From Anagrus nilaparvatae (lineage: Eukaryota; Arthropoda; Insecta; Hymenoptera; Mymaridae): a stretch of 64,000 nucleotides of DNA. The notes beneath the pieces were generated by a model that worked only from the letters and a program-made list of their open reading frames with translations, was not told the origin of the DNA and made no database searches. The DNA is taken from the NCBI GenBank assembly GCA_022575985.1, contig JAKSXM010000014.1, positions 248,001 to 312,000 of the forward strand. Direction: 5' to 3'. This document shows positions 45,062-55,215 of this stretch, piece by piece (position 1 is the stretch's first letter; each line of letters starts with the position of its first letter). Position numbers and translations under genes: made by a program.

Positions 45062-46768
45062 ATGGCTTCCATCATCTTGCAACAGACTAATATGATTACT
45101 AGGATCAAAAAAGCTTACAGTAACTTTGAAAATGAAGGTGATAATATGAGTGTATCTTCTTGTAAGGTTAGAATGGAAACCCTAAAAAACAATTGGGTTA
45201 AATTTGAAGAACTAGACGCTCAATTGTATGATCATGTTGATTATAATAAGCTAATAACAGAACAGCCTTATTTTAAGGATGCTCTTTTCGATAAAACTGA
45301 ATCTGATTATTTAAAAAATTTAAGCCTCTTTCAACTTTATTTAGATTCACATCCTCATACCACCCTTAACTCTACAGCTATTGATAATCATGTTTTTAAT
45401 TTTAAAAATACAAATACTGAAGATAATGAGAGACTACCGAGAATTAATTTACCTGAATTTTCCGGTGAATATAAGGATTGGGAGTCATTTCGCGATGTAT
45501 TCCAGTCCTCGGTGATTGACAAACACAATGTTCCTGACGTCACCAAATTGAGGCATCTTAGGTCATGTCTCAAGGGTGACGCCGAGGACCTTGTCAAGTC
45601 ATATCCGATAACTTCGGAAAATTTTACTATCATTTGGAAAAAATTAGTCGAAAAATATGAAAATAAAAAAAGGCTTGTTAATTCTCATATGTCCTCATTA
45701 TTTTCTATTAAGTCAGTGTGCAAATCTAGTTCTTCTGAATTAAAAAGAATATTAGTTAGTTTAAATACTCCTTTATCAGCTCTTAAAACGTTAAAAAGAC
45801 CAGTCGATAAATGGGACGATTGGCTAGTTTTTCACGCAGTTTCCCTGCTAGATAATGACATGAAAAAGCAATGGGAAAATTTCTTTAATAACTTGTCATT
45901 AACTTCTCAAACAGTTGGTAACGAAGCATCGGTGGTAAAGTCTTCTGATCCTCCAACGTTTGCTCAATTAATTTCTTTTATAGAATCCCAGATCAGCGTT
46001 CTGGAATCCTTAGAAGAAAATAGCGTCAAAGTAAACTTAAATGAAAAATCAAATAGTAGTAATTTTAACTCTTTTAAAAACGCGAATGTTAATGCAAATC
46101 CTGCAAAAGTTTTTCATAATCAAGTTGAGCCGTCTAAGCAACAATGCCCCCTATGCAAGGGAGAGCACTTGATTTTTAATTGTAGTGACTTTAAAAAATT
46201 GGTAGTTGAAAAGAGATATGATTGCATAAAGCAACTTAAAAAATGTACTAATTGTTTGGGCAATCATACCTTTTTTAAATGCCCTTCAAAAAAACGTTGT
46301 AATGTTTGCAAGGGAAAACATCATACAACTTTACATAACGAAAAACTAATTAAAGCCAAACCTAATGATTCTAGACCTGATTCGGGATCCGTAAATAAAA
46401 ACAAAAATTTAAATACTTCTGAAGCCGCAACAGCTTCATCAACTAACTTATGTAATCTTTCTGTTAACTTTTCTGAAAACCCCTGTGAAGTTCTGTTGTC
46501 CACTGCAATCGTTAAAGTTGTTAACGAAGATGGTTTTGAATTCCTCGCAAGGGCATTAATTGATAATTGCTCTCAAGCATCCTTTATTAGCGAATCTTTA
46601 TTCAGGAGATTAAAGTTAAACTTTTTGCCTCTTAATATGCCAATATTAGGTATAGGTGGCGTTAAAAATTATACCTGTAAAAAATTGGTTAAACTCCATA
46701 TTAAACCTCACTTTCTTTCGGACTTTTCAATCGAAGTTTTAGCCTTCGTTATTTCAAAGGTATCTTAG
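45062..46768 (+). CDS. gag-pro: Gag and protease part of BEL polyprotein
   Basis: ATG at 45062 in a good start context (GGCCATGG). 568 codons to TAG. The N-terminal half is the Gag capsid region with the BEL-typical LPRINLPEFSGEYKDWESF block. Three zinc knuckles follow (CPLCKGEHLIFNC, CTNCLGNHTFFKC, CNVCKGKHH at about residues 361-423), for RNA binding. The protease comes last; its active-site block is LIDNCSQASFI with Asp501, an Asp-Asn-Cys in place of the more usual Asp-Ser/Thr-Gly. The frame continues through the stop into pol. The product would package element RNA in a cytoplasmic particle. Confidence 0.9.
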   Translation: MASIILQQTNMITRIKKAYSNFENEGDNMSVSSCKVRMETLKNNWVKFEELDAQLYDHVDYNKLITEQPYFKDALFDKTESDYLKNLSLFQLYLDSHPHTTLNSTAIDNHVFNFKNTNTEDNERLPRINLPEFSGEYKDWESFRDVFQSSVIDKHNVPDVTKLRHLRSCLKGDAEDLVKSYPITSENFTIIWKKLVEKYENKKRLVNSHMSSLFSIKSVCKSSSSELKRILVSLNTPLSALKTLKRPVDKWDDWLVFHAVSLLDNDMKKQWENFFNNLSLTSQTVGNEASVVKSSDPPTFAQLISFIESQISVLESLEENSVKVNLNEKSNSSNFNSFKNANVNANPAKVFHNQVEPSKQQCPLCKGEHLIFNCSDFKKLVVEKRYDCIKQLKKCTNCLGNHTFFKCPSKKRCNVCKGKHHTTLHNEKLIKAKPNDSRPDSGSVNKNKNLNTSEAATASSTNLCNLSVNFSENPCEVLLSTAIVKVVNEDGFEFLARALIDNCSQASFISESLFRRLKLNFLPLNMPILGIGGVKNYTCKKLVKLHIKPHFLSDFSIEVLAFVISKVS

Positions 46769-46972
46769 TACTCACCAACAGCCAGTAAAGAATGTAAAGA
46801 ATTAGATCATATCTCTGGCCTGTTATTAGCTGATCCGATTTTCGACAAGCGAGGTCAAATCGAAATTTTACTTAGTGCCTCTACCCACGCTTATATTATT
46901 GAGGAAGGGATTAGAAAAGGCGCTCTGAATGATCCGATAGCTATGAATACTAAATAAGGCTGGGTCATTTAA
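46766..46972 (+). other. Cluster of three in-frame stops between protease and RT
   Basis: TAG at 46766-46768, TAA at 46955-46957 and TAA at 46970-46972 interrupt an otherwise open frame shared by the flanking parts (both frames start at the same phase). The intervening codons keep BEL-like sequence (SGLLLADP, LLSASTHAYII). These are nonsense changes, not frameshifts. Confidence 0.85.
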
Positions 46973-49900
46973 GGTAATGCAGGCATTGGGTCTGCTTCTA
47001 ACATATCGGTGACTTCAGACGCCGATTCTACTCTTTCCTTCGATTTAGAGCGTTTTTGGAGACAAGAGGAAATCTTCGATGAGCCCTCAAAATTGCTTAA
47101 TCCGGATGAGCAAGAGTGCGAAGACCATTTTCTCAGAACTTATTCTAGAAACCCTGAAGGTAGATATATGGTACGTTTGCCTTTTAAACGTGATCCTGAA
47201 AATATGAAATTCCCAGGCTCTTTTTCTATTGCTGAAAAGATGCTGTTGCGCATGGAAAAGCGTTTTCTCGCTGATCCGATTTTAAAAAATTTGTATGTTG
47301 AATTCATGAAGGATTATGAGGACACAGGTCATATGGGAAAAACAGGTCATATTGTTGATTTTATTTTGTATTATTTTCTTCCCCATCATGGCATTCTCAA
47401 AAAAAATTCTTTGAAACCTAAACTTCGAACAGTGTTCAATGGTTCAGCCAATGATTACGATGGTGTATCATTAAATAGCCTTTTGCATACAGGGCCAAAT
47501 TTGTTGCCCGACTTGGCTGAACTATTGATACACTGGATGAAATATCAATATGTTTTTGTCAGTGACATTAAGCAAATGTATCGCCAAATCCTCATTCACC
47601 CAGAAGATCGTAAGTACCAACAGATTCTATGGCGTGAAAATAACAGTGATAAGATACAGGCTTATTCACTAAATACTGTTACTTATGGGGTTGTTAGTAG
47701 TCCTTATCATGCTATTAGAGTCACTAGACAGTTAGCGATTGATGAAGGCGAAAAATATCCTCTTGGCTCAGAAATCCTAAACTCTGAAACTTACATGGAT
47801 GATACCCTTTCGGGAGGCTATTCTCTGCCAGAAGCTCTTGAAAAACAGCAGCAATTCATTAATATTTGCAAATGTGCTGGTTTTGAACCTCATAAATGGA
47901 TGTCAAACAATGATGCATTATTAAACTTTCCTGAAGATATTAAAGCTGGTGTTAATGCATCTAACTCCTATTTTTCGTTGTTAGGTCTTAATTGGAATCC
48001 TAAAGAAGATTATTTTACTTTCAATATCGAGCTTGACCAATTTGAAAAAGACATTACTAAGAGAAATGTATTATCCAGTATTTCCAAGTTGTTTGACCCA
48101 TTAGGGTATTTGTCTCCGGTTTTGATAACAGGCAAAGCATTTATGCAAAAGTTGTGGATTAAAAAAGTAAAATGGGATGATAAATTAACAATTTCTCTTA
48201 GTGGTGAATTTTTGAGTTGGTATCAAGCGCTAATTGCTATTAATTCAATTCGTGTTCCTCGTTGGCTAGGTTTCGTACCTGACGCTAAATATGAGATTTT
48301 TGGCTTCTGTGATGCTTCTCAGATGGCATACGCAGCATGCGTTTATTTAAAAACGACGTTTCAAAATAAAACTGAAATTCGTCTGCTACAGGCTAAATCC
48401 AAAGTCTCCCCTATAAAGCCTATGCACTCAATACCTAAATTAGAACTTTGCTCAGCATTACTATTAGCGAGATTGACTGTCAAATTACTAAGAGCTTTGG
48501 ATCTACCTTCTTCTGAAATTTACCTTTTTACAGACTCACAAGATGTTCTTTTCTGGTTACGAGAACACCCTTCTAAATGGTCGTCAGTTTTTATTCGTAA
48601 TCGTTGTTCAAAAATTCATAATAAGGTTCCTGAAGCTTTCTGGAGTCATGTCAGGACTCATGAAAACCCTGCAGACTGCGCTTCAAGAGGCATATCCCCA
48701 GAACAGCTGCAAAATTTTTCTTTGTGGTGGGAGGGAAATGACCGAATGAAGAAAAATTTTAACTTTGCTTCAGATAAAAATGCTTTTCAAAGCAAGTCAA
48801 TAAATTTAGTTACTACTCACGTGGTACATATGGAAAAACTAAAACATGATAAAATCTGGGACTTAGTTTCTAAATATTCGGACCTTCTTCGGTTACTGAA
48901 AATAACTGCCTTAGTTTTTCGCTTTTTGTCAAAATTATTGATTAAAATTAAGTCAAAAAACATAAACAAATTTGAAAAAATCATACTTAAATTACCAATT
49001 TTTCAATTCTCATGGTTCAATTTTTCTGAATCTAATAATAATAAATTTGTTAGTGTTTTTGAGATGAAAAGAGCTAAACTTTTTTGGGTTTACATTACTC
49101 AACTCGCTCATTTTAAAAATGAAATGATTACTTTAAACAATGGCTCAAATTTAATAAAGTCCTCTGATATCCTAAAATTGGACCCTTTTCTCGAAGATAA
49201 TTTATTAAGAGTTGGTGGTAGAATTCAGAATTCTTTGTTAAATCATGAGCAAAAACATCCTTTAATAGTTCCTAAAGATTGTGCCTTTTTAAAATTGCTC
49301 ATTCGTTATTATCATCAAAAAACTTTACATGGTGGGGTAACCCTTACTTTAGCCACTCTTAGACAAGAATTTTGGCTTATCAATGGCAGAAACTTAGTGC
49401 GTAGTTATATTTTTAAATGTCATGAGTGTATTAGATATAAAGCCAATCTTAATAGTCAAAAAATGGGTATTCCACCCCCCAGTAGAGTGCAACGTCCTGA
49501 GAAACCCTTTATTAATACAGGCATAGATTATGCGGGTCCATACAAAATTTTAAGGTATAGAGGTCGTGGATCTGCTACTTATAAAGCATACATTGGAATT
49601 TTCGTATGTATGGCTACCAAAGCTGTACATTTGGAATTAATAACAGGGTACTCTTCTGACGATTTCATAGCGGCTTTCCGAAGATTCACTTCCACTCGTG
49701 GTCCTTGCACTGGTCTATTTAGCGATCAAGGGACTACCTTCATTGGAGCTGACAAGGCTTTGAAGGAACTGTATATGGCCTCTTCAAGCCATATGCAGGA
49801 ACTTCAGGCTAAGTTAACTTGCGAGGGTACAACCTGGTCTTTTAATCCTCCAGGTGCGCCACATTTTGGGGGTCTTTGGGAGGCCGCTGTGAAGTCGGTC

Positions 49901-50434
49901 AAACACCATCTTCGTAGAGTTTTAGGGGATCATACTTTAACCTTTGAGGAATTCTACACCTTACTCAAACAAATTGAGGCCTGTTTAAACTCTAGACCTT
50001 TGTTGCCTCTATCAGACATTCCTACTGATGGACAATTTTTATCACCATCTTTCTTGCTCACCCAATCCAATTCCTTTATCGTACCTGAACCTAGTTATTT
50101 GGGTAGTAAAATTCCCCCCATGGAAAGGTACAAGCAAGTTCAAAAACTGTTGCAGGAATGGTGGGAATCTTGGTCGAGGGAGTATCTCCAGAGTCTTCAA
50201 GAAAGACAAAAATGGAGACAAAATAAAAGAAATTTACTGATTGATGACATAGTCTTGGTCTCGAACGAGACCTTGCCTCCTTCAAGGTGGCCATTAGGTC
50301 GCGTGATCAAAATTTATGAAGGTTCAGATGAATTGACAAGGGCTGTTGAAATCAAGACAGCTGGTTCAATTTTGAAGCGCCCAGTTCATAAATTGGTTTT
50401 ACTTGAAAAATCAGATAATGCTAATAATTCATAA
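46973..50434 (+). CDS. pol: Pol part of BEL polyprotein: RT, RNase H, integrase
   Basis: In frame with gag. Reverse transcriptase has the block KPKLRTVFNGSA, SDIKQMYRQI and catalytic TYMDDTLSGG (about 47790-47815). RNase H has FGFCDAS, PKLELCSALLLARL and LFTDSQDVLFWL. Integrase has an HHCC zinc knuckle (YYHQKTLHGG ... FKCHEC), then catalytic D (GIDYAGP), D (LFSDQGTTF) and E (LWEAAVKSVK) and the C-terminal segment PPSRWPLGRV. All key catalytic residues are present. It makes and inserts cDNA. No upstream start of its own is evident; the part starting at 47009 is not a true start. There is no env frame after it. Confidence 0.9.
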   Translation, partial: GNAGIGSASNISVTSDADSTLSFDLERFWRQEEIFDEPSKLLNPDEQECEDHFLRTYSRNPEGRYMVRLPFKRDPENMKFPGSFSIAEKMLLRMEKRFLADPILKNLYVEFMKDYEDTGHMGKTGHIVDFILYYFLPHHGILKKNSLKPKLRTVFNGSANDYDGVSLNSLLHTGPNLLPDLAELLIHWMKYQYVFVSDIKQMYRQILIHPEDRKYQQILWRENNSDKIQAYSLNTVTYGVVSSPYHAIRVTRQLAIDEGEKYPLGSEILNSETYMDDTLSGGYSLPEALEKQQQFINICKCAGFEPHKWMSNNDALLNFPEDIKAGVNASNSYFSLLGLNWNPKEDYFTFNIELDQFEKDITKRNVLSSISKLFDPLGYLSPVLITGKAFMQKLWIKKVKWDDKLTISLSGEFLSWYQALIAINSIRVPRWLGFVPDAKYEIFGFCDASQMAYAACVYLKTTFQNKTEIRLLQAKSKVSPIKPMHSIPKLELCSALLLARLTVKLLRALDLPSSEIYLFTDSQDVLFWLREHPSKWSSVFIRNRCSKIHNKVPEAFWSHVRTHENPADCASRGISPEQLQNFSLWWEGNDRMKKNFNFASDKNAFQSKSINLVTTHVVHMEKLKHDKIWDLVSKYSDLLRLLKITALVFRFLSKLLIKIKSKNINKFEKIILKLPIFQFSWFNFSESNNNKFVSVFEMKRAKLFWVYITQLAHFKNEMITLNNGSNLIKSSDILKLDPFLEDNLLRVGGRIQNSLLNHEQKHPLIVPKDCAFLKLLIRYYHQKTLHGGVTLTLATLRQEFWLINGRNLVRSYIFKCHECIRYKANLNSQKMGIPPPSRVQRPEKPFINTGIDYAGPYKILRYRGRGSATYKAYIGIFVCMATKAVHLELITGYSSDDFIAAFRRFTSTRGPCTGLFSDQGTTFIGADKALKELYMASSSHMQELQAKLTCEGTTWSFNPPGAPHFGGLWEAAVKSVKHHLRRVLGDHTLTFEEFYTLLKQIEACLNSRPLLPLSDIPTDGQFLSPSFLLTQSNSFIVPEPSYLGSKIPPMERYKQVQKLLQEWWESWSREYLQSLQERQKWRQNKRNLLIDDIVLVSNETLPPSRWPLGRVIKIYEGSDELTRAVEIKTAGSILKRPVHKLVLLEKSDNANNS

Positions 50435-50475
50435 AATATATTAAAAAATTATTAATTAATTTAATTGATTTTCAA
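50435..50475 (+). other. Sequence between pol stop and inverted right LTR
   Basis: Only about 40 bp of AT-rich sequence; no purine run of the sort that primes plus-strand synthesis is visible before the right LTR. Confidence 0.6.
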
Positions 50476-50703
50476 TGTTAAATAATGCACTGGTTGTGAG
50501 ACAATAAGGGTGAAGGATGACTTGGATAAGGGTTAAGAAAACCACACTTTCAATTGATATTTAACAATAAGATTTATTTGACGTGTTATGTCAATCCAAG
50601 CCAAGCAGGCACTGAAGGCGCAAGCCGGCGAGTTCTCTCCCTTCTCTTACAACATATATACTAACACTAACCTATTTACAAATATATACATAGATACGGA
50701 ACA
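50476..50703 (-). repeat. Right LTR (228 bp), inverted
   Basis: Reverse complement of the left LTR across the full 228 bp with one visible difference (GGCGCAAGCC here against GGCGCGAGCC in the complement of the left copy). Both borders are exact: it starts TGTTAAATAATG and ends CGGAACA directly before GTACT. Confidence 0.95.
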
Positions 50704-50708
50704 GTACT
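50704..50708 (+). other. Target-site duplication GTACT, right
   Basis: Matches 42277-42281, marking the outer edge of the inserted element. Confidence 0.85.
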
Positions 50709-50884
50709 TGAAAATACATTACAACACGTATTTTACTGCTTCTCTATGCGTATTCTAAGATTTTGAATAGGATAATCACATTTTATTATGCCTATAGACT
50801 GATTCCATGTAAAACGTTTCGTTGACTTGCAGATGGGGTCTTACGATTGGACTGAAACTTTGCACAGGTGATTATACATATAAA

Positions 50885-51460
50885 ATGTAAGATAGTCAAA
50901 TGAACCTATTTCGAATGTCATAATGACAGAAATAACTGTCCACGGAAGGAATTTTATAGTAAAATTAAAATCTTTTAAACAGCTTATAAATCGTTAATGA
51001 ATAGTCGATTGAACATAAAAACAGTATTCGTTTGACGTTAAAAATTAGTCGGATTTTATTAAAAATTTTTGTCAGAGGAGGTAAAAAAATAGTCAAATGA
51101 AAATGTTCTTAATTTATAAATGACACAACTAAATGTCGGTGGGGAAAATTTTTTAGTAAAATGAAAATCTTTAAAACAGTTTATAAAGCGTAAGTGAATA
51201 GTCATTTGAACATAAAAATAACATACGCTTGACGAGAAAAATTAGTTGGAGATTTTGGTAAAAAGTTATGTCACCGAAGATCAAAAAGATAGTCAAATAA
51301 ACCTATTTTGAATGTCATAATGACAGATCTGTCCACGGAAGAAATTTCATAGTTAAATTAAAATCTTTTAAACAGCTTATAAACCGTAAATGAATAGTCA
51401 ATTGAACATAAAAACAGTAGTCGTTTGACGTTAAAAATTAGGATGTAGTGCAAAACAACG
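50885..51460. repeat. Tandem repeat, unit about 200 bp, three copies
   Basis: ATAGTCAAATGAACCTATTT, GTCATAATGACAG and TTTAAACAGCTTATAAA recur near 50895, 51095 and 51290. Copies 1 and 3 are more alike than either is to copy 2. Confidence 0.8.
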
Positions 51461-53015
51461 AAAGGTAAAAACCCACGAGGTTAAAATAACCCGAAAATTT
51501 TCATTCAGAAAATAATTTATAGTAAAAAAAAGACAAAGAAAAATTATTATTTGAAGATTTTAAGTACGAGGTAATTAAAGGTGAATGAATTTTTTAATGC
51601 ACAGAAGTATAACGAATTTTATGTTTGCTGATTTTTTTACAACGAAAGGTTAAATATACCGATTTTTAAAATAACGAAAATTGTATTTGGACATAAAAAA
51701 AAAAAAATTATTTCTTGCTTTGAAAAAAAAAAATAACGAAAAGCTCAAAATACTGAAAAAAAAACACGAAAAACAAAATTTCCGAAAAATTTTATAACGA
51801 AAATATTTTTTGATATAATTTTCATGAGCTATTGCAAAGTAATAATGTACCCTTATAATTAATTATGTAAATAGGCTAGGCAAAAAATTTGTTACTTATT
51901 ATTTTATCAAATTTATGTATAATAAAAAAAAAGAGTCAATTTTTTATGGATTTTTCTTTCCATAAGTTCGTCATCAATCTAAAAAGCCTGATAGGTTTGG
52001 TTTTGCGATAAATACACATGAGCCTAAAGAATGGTGCCAAAGGTAAACTACTATAGACAACACTGCTGAAATACGATAATATGTATATTATACAAACAAA
52101 ATATTCATACCAATTCCTTGTAAATATTAAAATGAAATATTAAATTTTACACTGATATTAAATTTTTCTATATATAAGAAATTAAACATCTTTTTATAAG
52201 AAATTTAATTTTTGTAGGTAAAAGTTCATAAATAATTTGTTAAAACCTTTGAAACTATCTTTACTTATTTGATACTTTATTTTCCTATTTATAAAGAGTT
52301 TACAACAGATTGACCCCGATTAAAACAAAATAAAACCTGTACACGTTATTTTTTAGAATTACGGGATATTTATAATTATAATTATTAAATTTAAAAACAG
52401 CAGGATACATGGGGTTTAGTAATTTATGTAATAAGTAATTCATTACTAATAAATATATAGATCATAAGTATAATTAATAGAATAAACTAATGATAGTTAC
52501 TTTTAACAGCCAATAAAATTATATGACAATTATTTGTCAATCATTTGTTACCCGTTGAATTCAAAACTTTTTTTCAAGTAAATTAAGGATGTATAAAAGT
52601 TGTGTTTTTATTCTATTTTGAAATTAGTGAAATAAGATAAGAGATATAAGAATAAAGTTTATTTAAGTTTGTAGAAATGATTTTGGGAATTATGATCCAA
52701 GGAAAATAAAATTGTAAGCAATTCTTCATCAAATAAGATTATTATTATTATTCATACGTATTTATTTTTATTTAGAAGACTTTTTCATAAAAATTAACCT
52801 ATTTAACATGTCTTATCTTAAAATATTTATTTTTATTATATTTTATAAAATATTTTTCCTAATTTAATTAATTTATTTTATACATTTTTTATACACTTAT
52901 TACTGAATGAAACTTTTTTTATTTTTAGTTACGAAGTTGCAATGCACATACAATATTTTTCTTTACAAAAAAATTACATACATGTTATTATTATACGTTA
53001 AACATCGCTCTCCTA
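51461..53015. other. AT-rich DNA without a recognised gene
   Basis: A-rich strings such as ACGAAAA recur loosely at 51460-51800; otherwise nothing supportable. Confidence 0.4.
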
Positions 53016-53725
53016 CACGGTGGGCTTTAAACGATTTTAAATCGAAGTGCGAGTTACTGAAAATGTTAAAAATGGGATCAATCCAAAATATTTTTACAAG
53101 CTGAATGCCGTAAAAATCAAAAAAATCCCCAGAGCCGTTTTTTTCAGGTATAAAACCGTATTTTTGTGGTTTTTTGTATTTTACTATACTTTTAAATTTC
53201 TTTATTTATATAAAATAAAGATCAAAACCTAGGTGCAAGCTAGGTGCAAATATGCCAATTTAAACCCAAGTTACGTTTTTTTATTAATAATTTTTTAATG
53301 AAATTTTTTAGAAATCTATAAGCATTAAAAATAGTTTTTGGACAAATCGAAGAATTCAATTCACCTTTTGTGACTTTTTACACGGAATGATATAACTTCT
53401 CAGCCACTCTCGCAGCCATCCGCTGCTTACCGAAATTAAATTATACCAGTATAAGTGTATTTTAATGCTCAAGAATGAAAAATTAAATTTTAGAGATACA
53501 TTTTATAAGGTACAGAACGGTTTTGAACTTTATTTGATATGAATAAGAAATTTAAAAGTAGAGTAAAATACAAAAAACCACAAAAATAAGGTTTTTTACT
53601 TGAAAAAAACGGCAATTTTTTTGATTTTTACGGCAATCAATATGGAAAAATATTTCAAATTGATCCCATTTTTAATATTTACAGTAACGTGCACTTCAAT
53701 TTAAAATCGTTTAAAGCCCGCCGTG
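53016..53725. mobile_element. Fold-back/MITE-like element (about 710 bp)
   Basis: The left end CACGGTGGGCTTTAAACG and right end CGTTTAAAGCCCGCCGTG are inverted repeats. Inner sequences also match in reverse (AAAAATCAAAAAAATCCCC / TTTTTTTGATTTTTACGG; TTTGTGGTTTTTTGTATTTT / AAAATACAAAAAACCACAAA). Arms are about 170-180 bp with an AT-rich middle. No transposase frame. It abuts the stop of the RING-finger exon. Confidence 0.75.
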
Positions 53726-53726
53726 C

Positions 53727-54141
53727 TTAGTTTTGATAAAGTGGTCGAGGTCTTATTGTGCTAAGTGGATCGCTACAATATGGGCAAGTTAGTGAGGGCC
53801 TACCGGTATCATTAAAATCATCACTTGGTTGGTAATTATAATGCCGATCATATACTTTCATCACGCAAGCATGGCAACTCACGAAATGATTACACGGCTG
53901 GAATGCGGTGTCTCGTTGTTTATCACAACAGAATATGCACATATAAGATTCTACCAATCTTTGCTCAGATTCAGAAGCAGCTTTTGAGGCTCTTTCAGCC
54001 ATTATTTTTTCTGCTTCAGCTGCTAATTTTTCTTGCTCAGCCTTTGCTTTGGCTGCCTCAGCTTCTGCTTTCGCAATATTTGCAGCTGCTGCAGCTGCTT
54101 CAGCTTCTTCTTTTGCTTTTACTAAATACTTAAGTTTCCTA
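53727..54141 (-). CDS. RING-finger protein, terminal exon (partial gene)
   Basis: Read on minus, a CTTCTAG acceptor is followed by a frame from about 54141 to TAA at 53727. First comes an Ala/Lys/Glu-rich stretch, likely coiled coil, then a RING finger of the IAP-like kind: CIFCCDKQRDTAFQPCNHFV, SCHACV and TCPYCSDPL, with the C..C, C.H, C..C and C..C ligand pattern. Such domains bind E2 enzymes and transfer ubiquitin. Upstream exons are not visible, so it is the 3' part of a gene or a captured exon. Its stop lies one base before the fold-back element, so the original C-terminus may have been altered by that insertion. Confidence 0.7.
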
Positions 54142-54349
54142 GAAGCTAAGAAAATTGTATTAATTCATATGATCTTATACCATCACTATTTATTTCACCC
54201 TCAGTATTTTAAATTGCTTTTTGTATTGACAAAAAAGAAAGAATTTAGATTGCGAGATTTATCAAAAATTTCAGTTATATTTACCAAATACTGTTAAAAA
54301 AGCCTACTGAATAGAATACTATATCTTAATACTATATATATTTGAAAAT

Positions 54350-54445
54350 TTATTTGTTTGTCTGTCTGTCTGTCTGTCCACTCATCACGCAAGAACCGCG
54401 GAACCAATTAGCATGAAACCGGTGTCAAAATGAAGAAAAAAATTC
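54350..54445. repeat. (TGTC)n tract and adjacent repeat end
   Basis: TTTGTTTGTCTGTCTGTCTG is followed by CACTCATCACGCAAGAACCG, a combination seen at the ends of dispersed repeats in many invertebrate genomes. Family not named. Confidence 0.5.
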
Positions 54446-54986
54446 TGCGGGTGACACAGGCCATAGATTTTCTGCTTAGCTATCGTAGTTTTTTAGATAT
54501 TTAATTTTTAGTATTTTTGAACTTGATAAAATTTTTAAATTTTTTAAAAAGATTGAAATATCAAAACTATCGAAAAAATTTTTTATCGCACTTTGTAGTA
54601 TTCGATTCGGCACTAATTTTTACGTATTCTCTGAAATTTTTATTTGAAACGGAGGTATCTTTAAAATTTTATAAAATATTTTTGAAGCTGGTAAAAAATT
54701 TTTTTTCATTTTTTTATTTTTTATGGTATTTTTAATAATTAATTAAATGAAATTATTGGTCTTTACGAACAAATGATGTTAATAATTTTTAATTTTTACT
54801 ACTAATCGTGGTATACATTTAAATACTCAACGTAGTAAATATCAAACATTTTTGTAGAAAATTATTGAAAATATTTTTATCAATTTTCAATAATTTTTTG
54901 GATCTAAATATTGTGTAATGATATTATAAACACAAATAAATTGAAAAAAAGTGGTATTAATAAATATTTCTCAAATCGAAAAAAAT

Positions 54987-55045
54987 GCCAGAGCCGGTGG
55001 GACTCGAACCCACGATTCTCGCCCACAAGGGCGGAGCCCCCCCTC
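54987..55045 (-). tRNA. tRNA-like 3' half (fragment or SINE-derived)
   Basis: On minus, GTGGGTTCGAGTCCCAC forms a perfect T arm and loop, followed by CGGCTCTGGCA as the 3' acceptor side. The sequence before it (CCCTTGTGGGCGAGAATC) does not make a proper anticodon arm, and no 5' acceptor half (AGAGCCG) is found upstream. It is a truncated tRNA or a tRNA-derived SINE end, not a working gene. Confidence 0.6.
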
Positions 55046-55215
55046 CAACTTTTGCTAGTACTGCATATATAAGAATGAAATTCTTAACCTATAAAAAATT
55101 TTACTTCATTATACAATTAATTAAATTGATTCTATGCCTCGTTCTATGCAAATTAAATCTCAAAGAATTTTTTGTTACTCAGAAAAGAATTCATTTGCAT
55201 TTGATTTTAAGCTAA

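Larger units (their letters stand above)
42282..50703 (+). mobile_element. BEL/Pao LTR retrotransposon (8422 bp) with inverted LTRs
   Basis: Complete element between GTACT target duplications. Order: 228 bp LTR, primer-site-like sequence, about 2.5 kb leader, gag-pol frame, 228 bp LTR in the opposite orientation. LTRs differ at one visible base, indicating recent insertion. BEL/Pao assignment rests on the three zinc knuckles of Gag, a YMDD reverse transcriptase, RNase H and an integrase in that order. The frame carries three stops, so this copy is probably not autonomous. Confidence 0.9.

Noticed and set aside
53825..54297. Leu-rich and Ala/Ser-rich + frames
   Set aside because: Antisense of the Ala/Glu/Lys-rich RING-finger exon.
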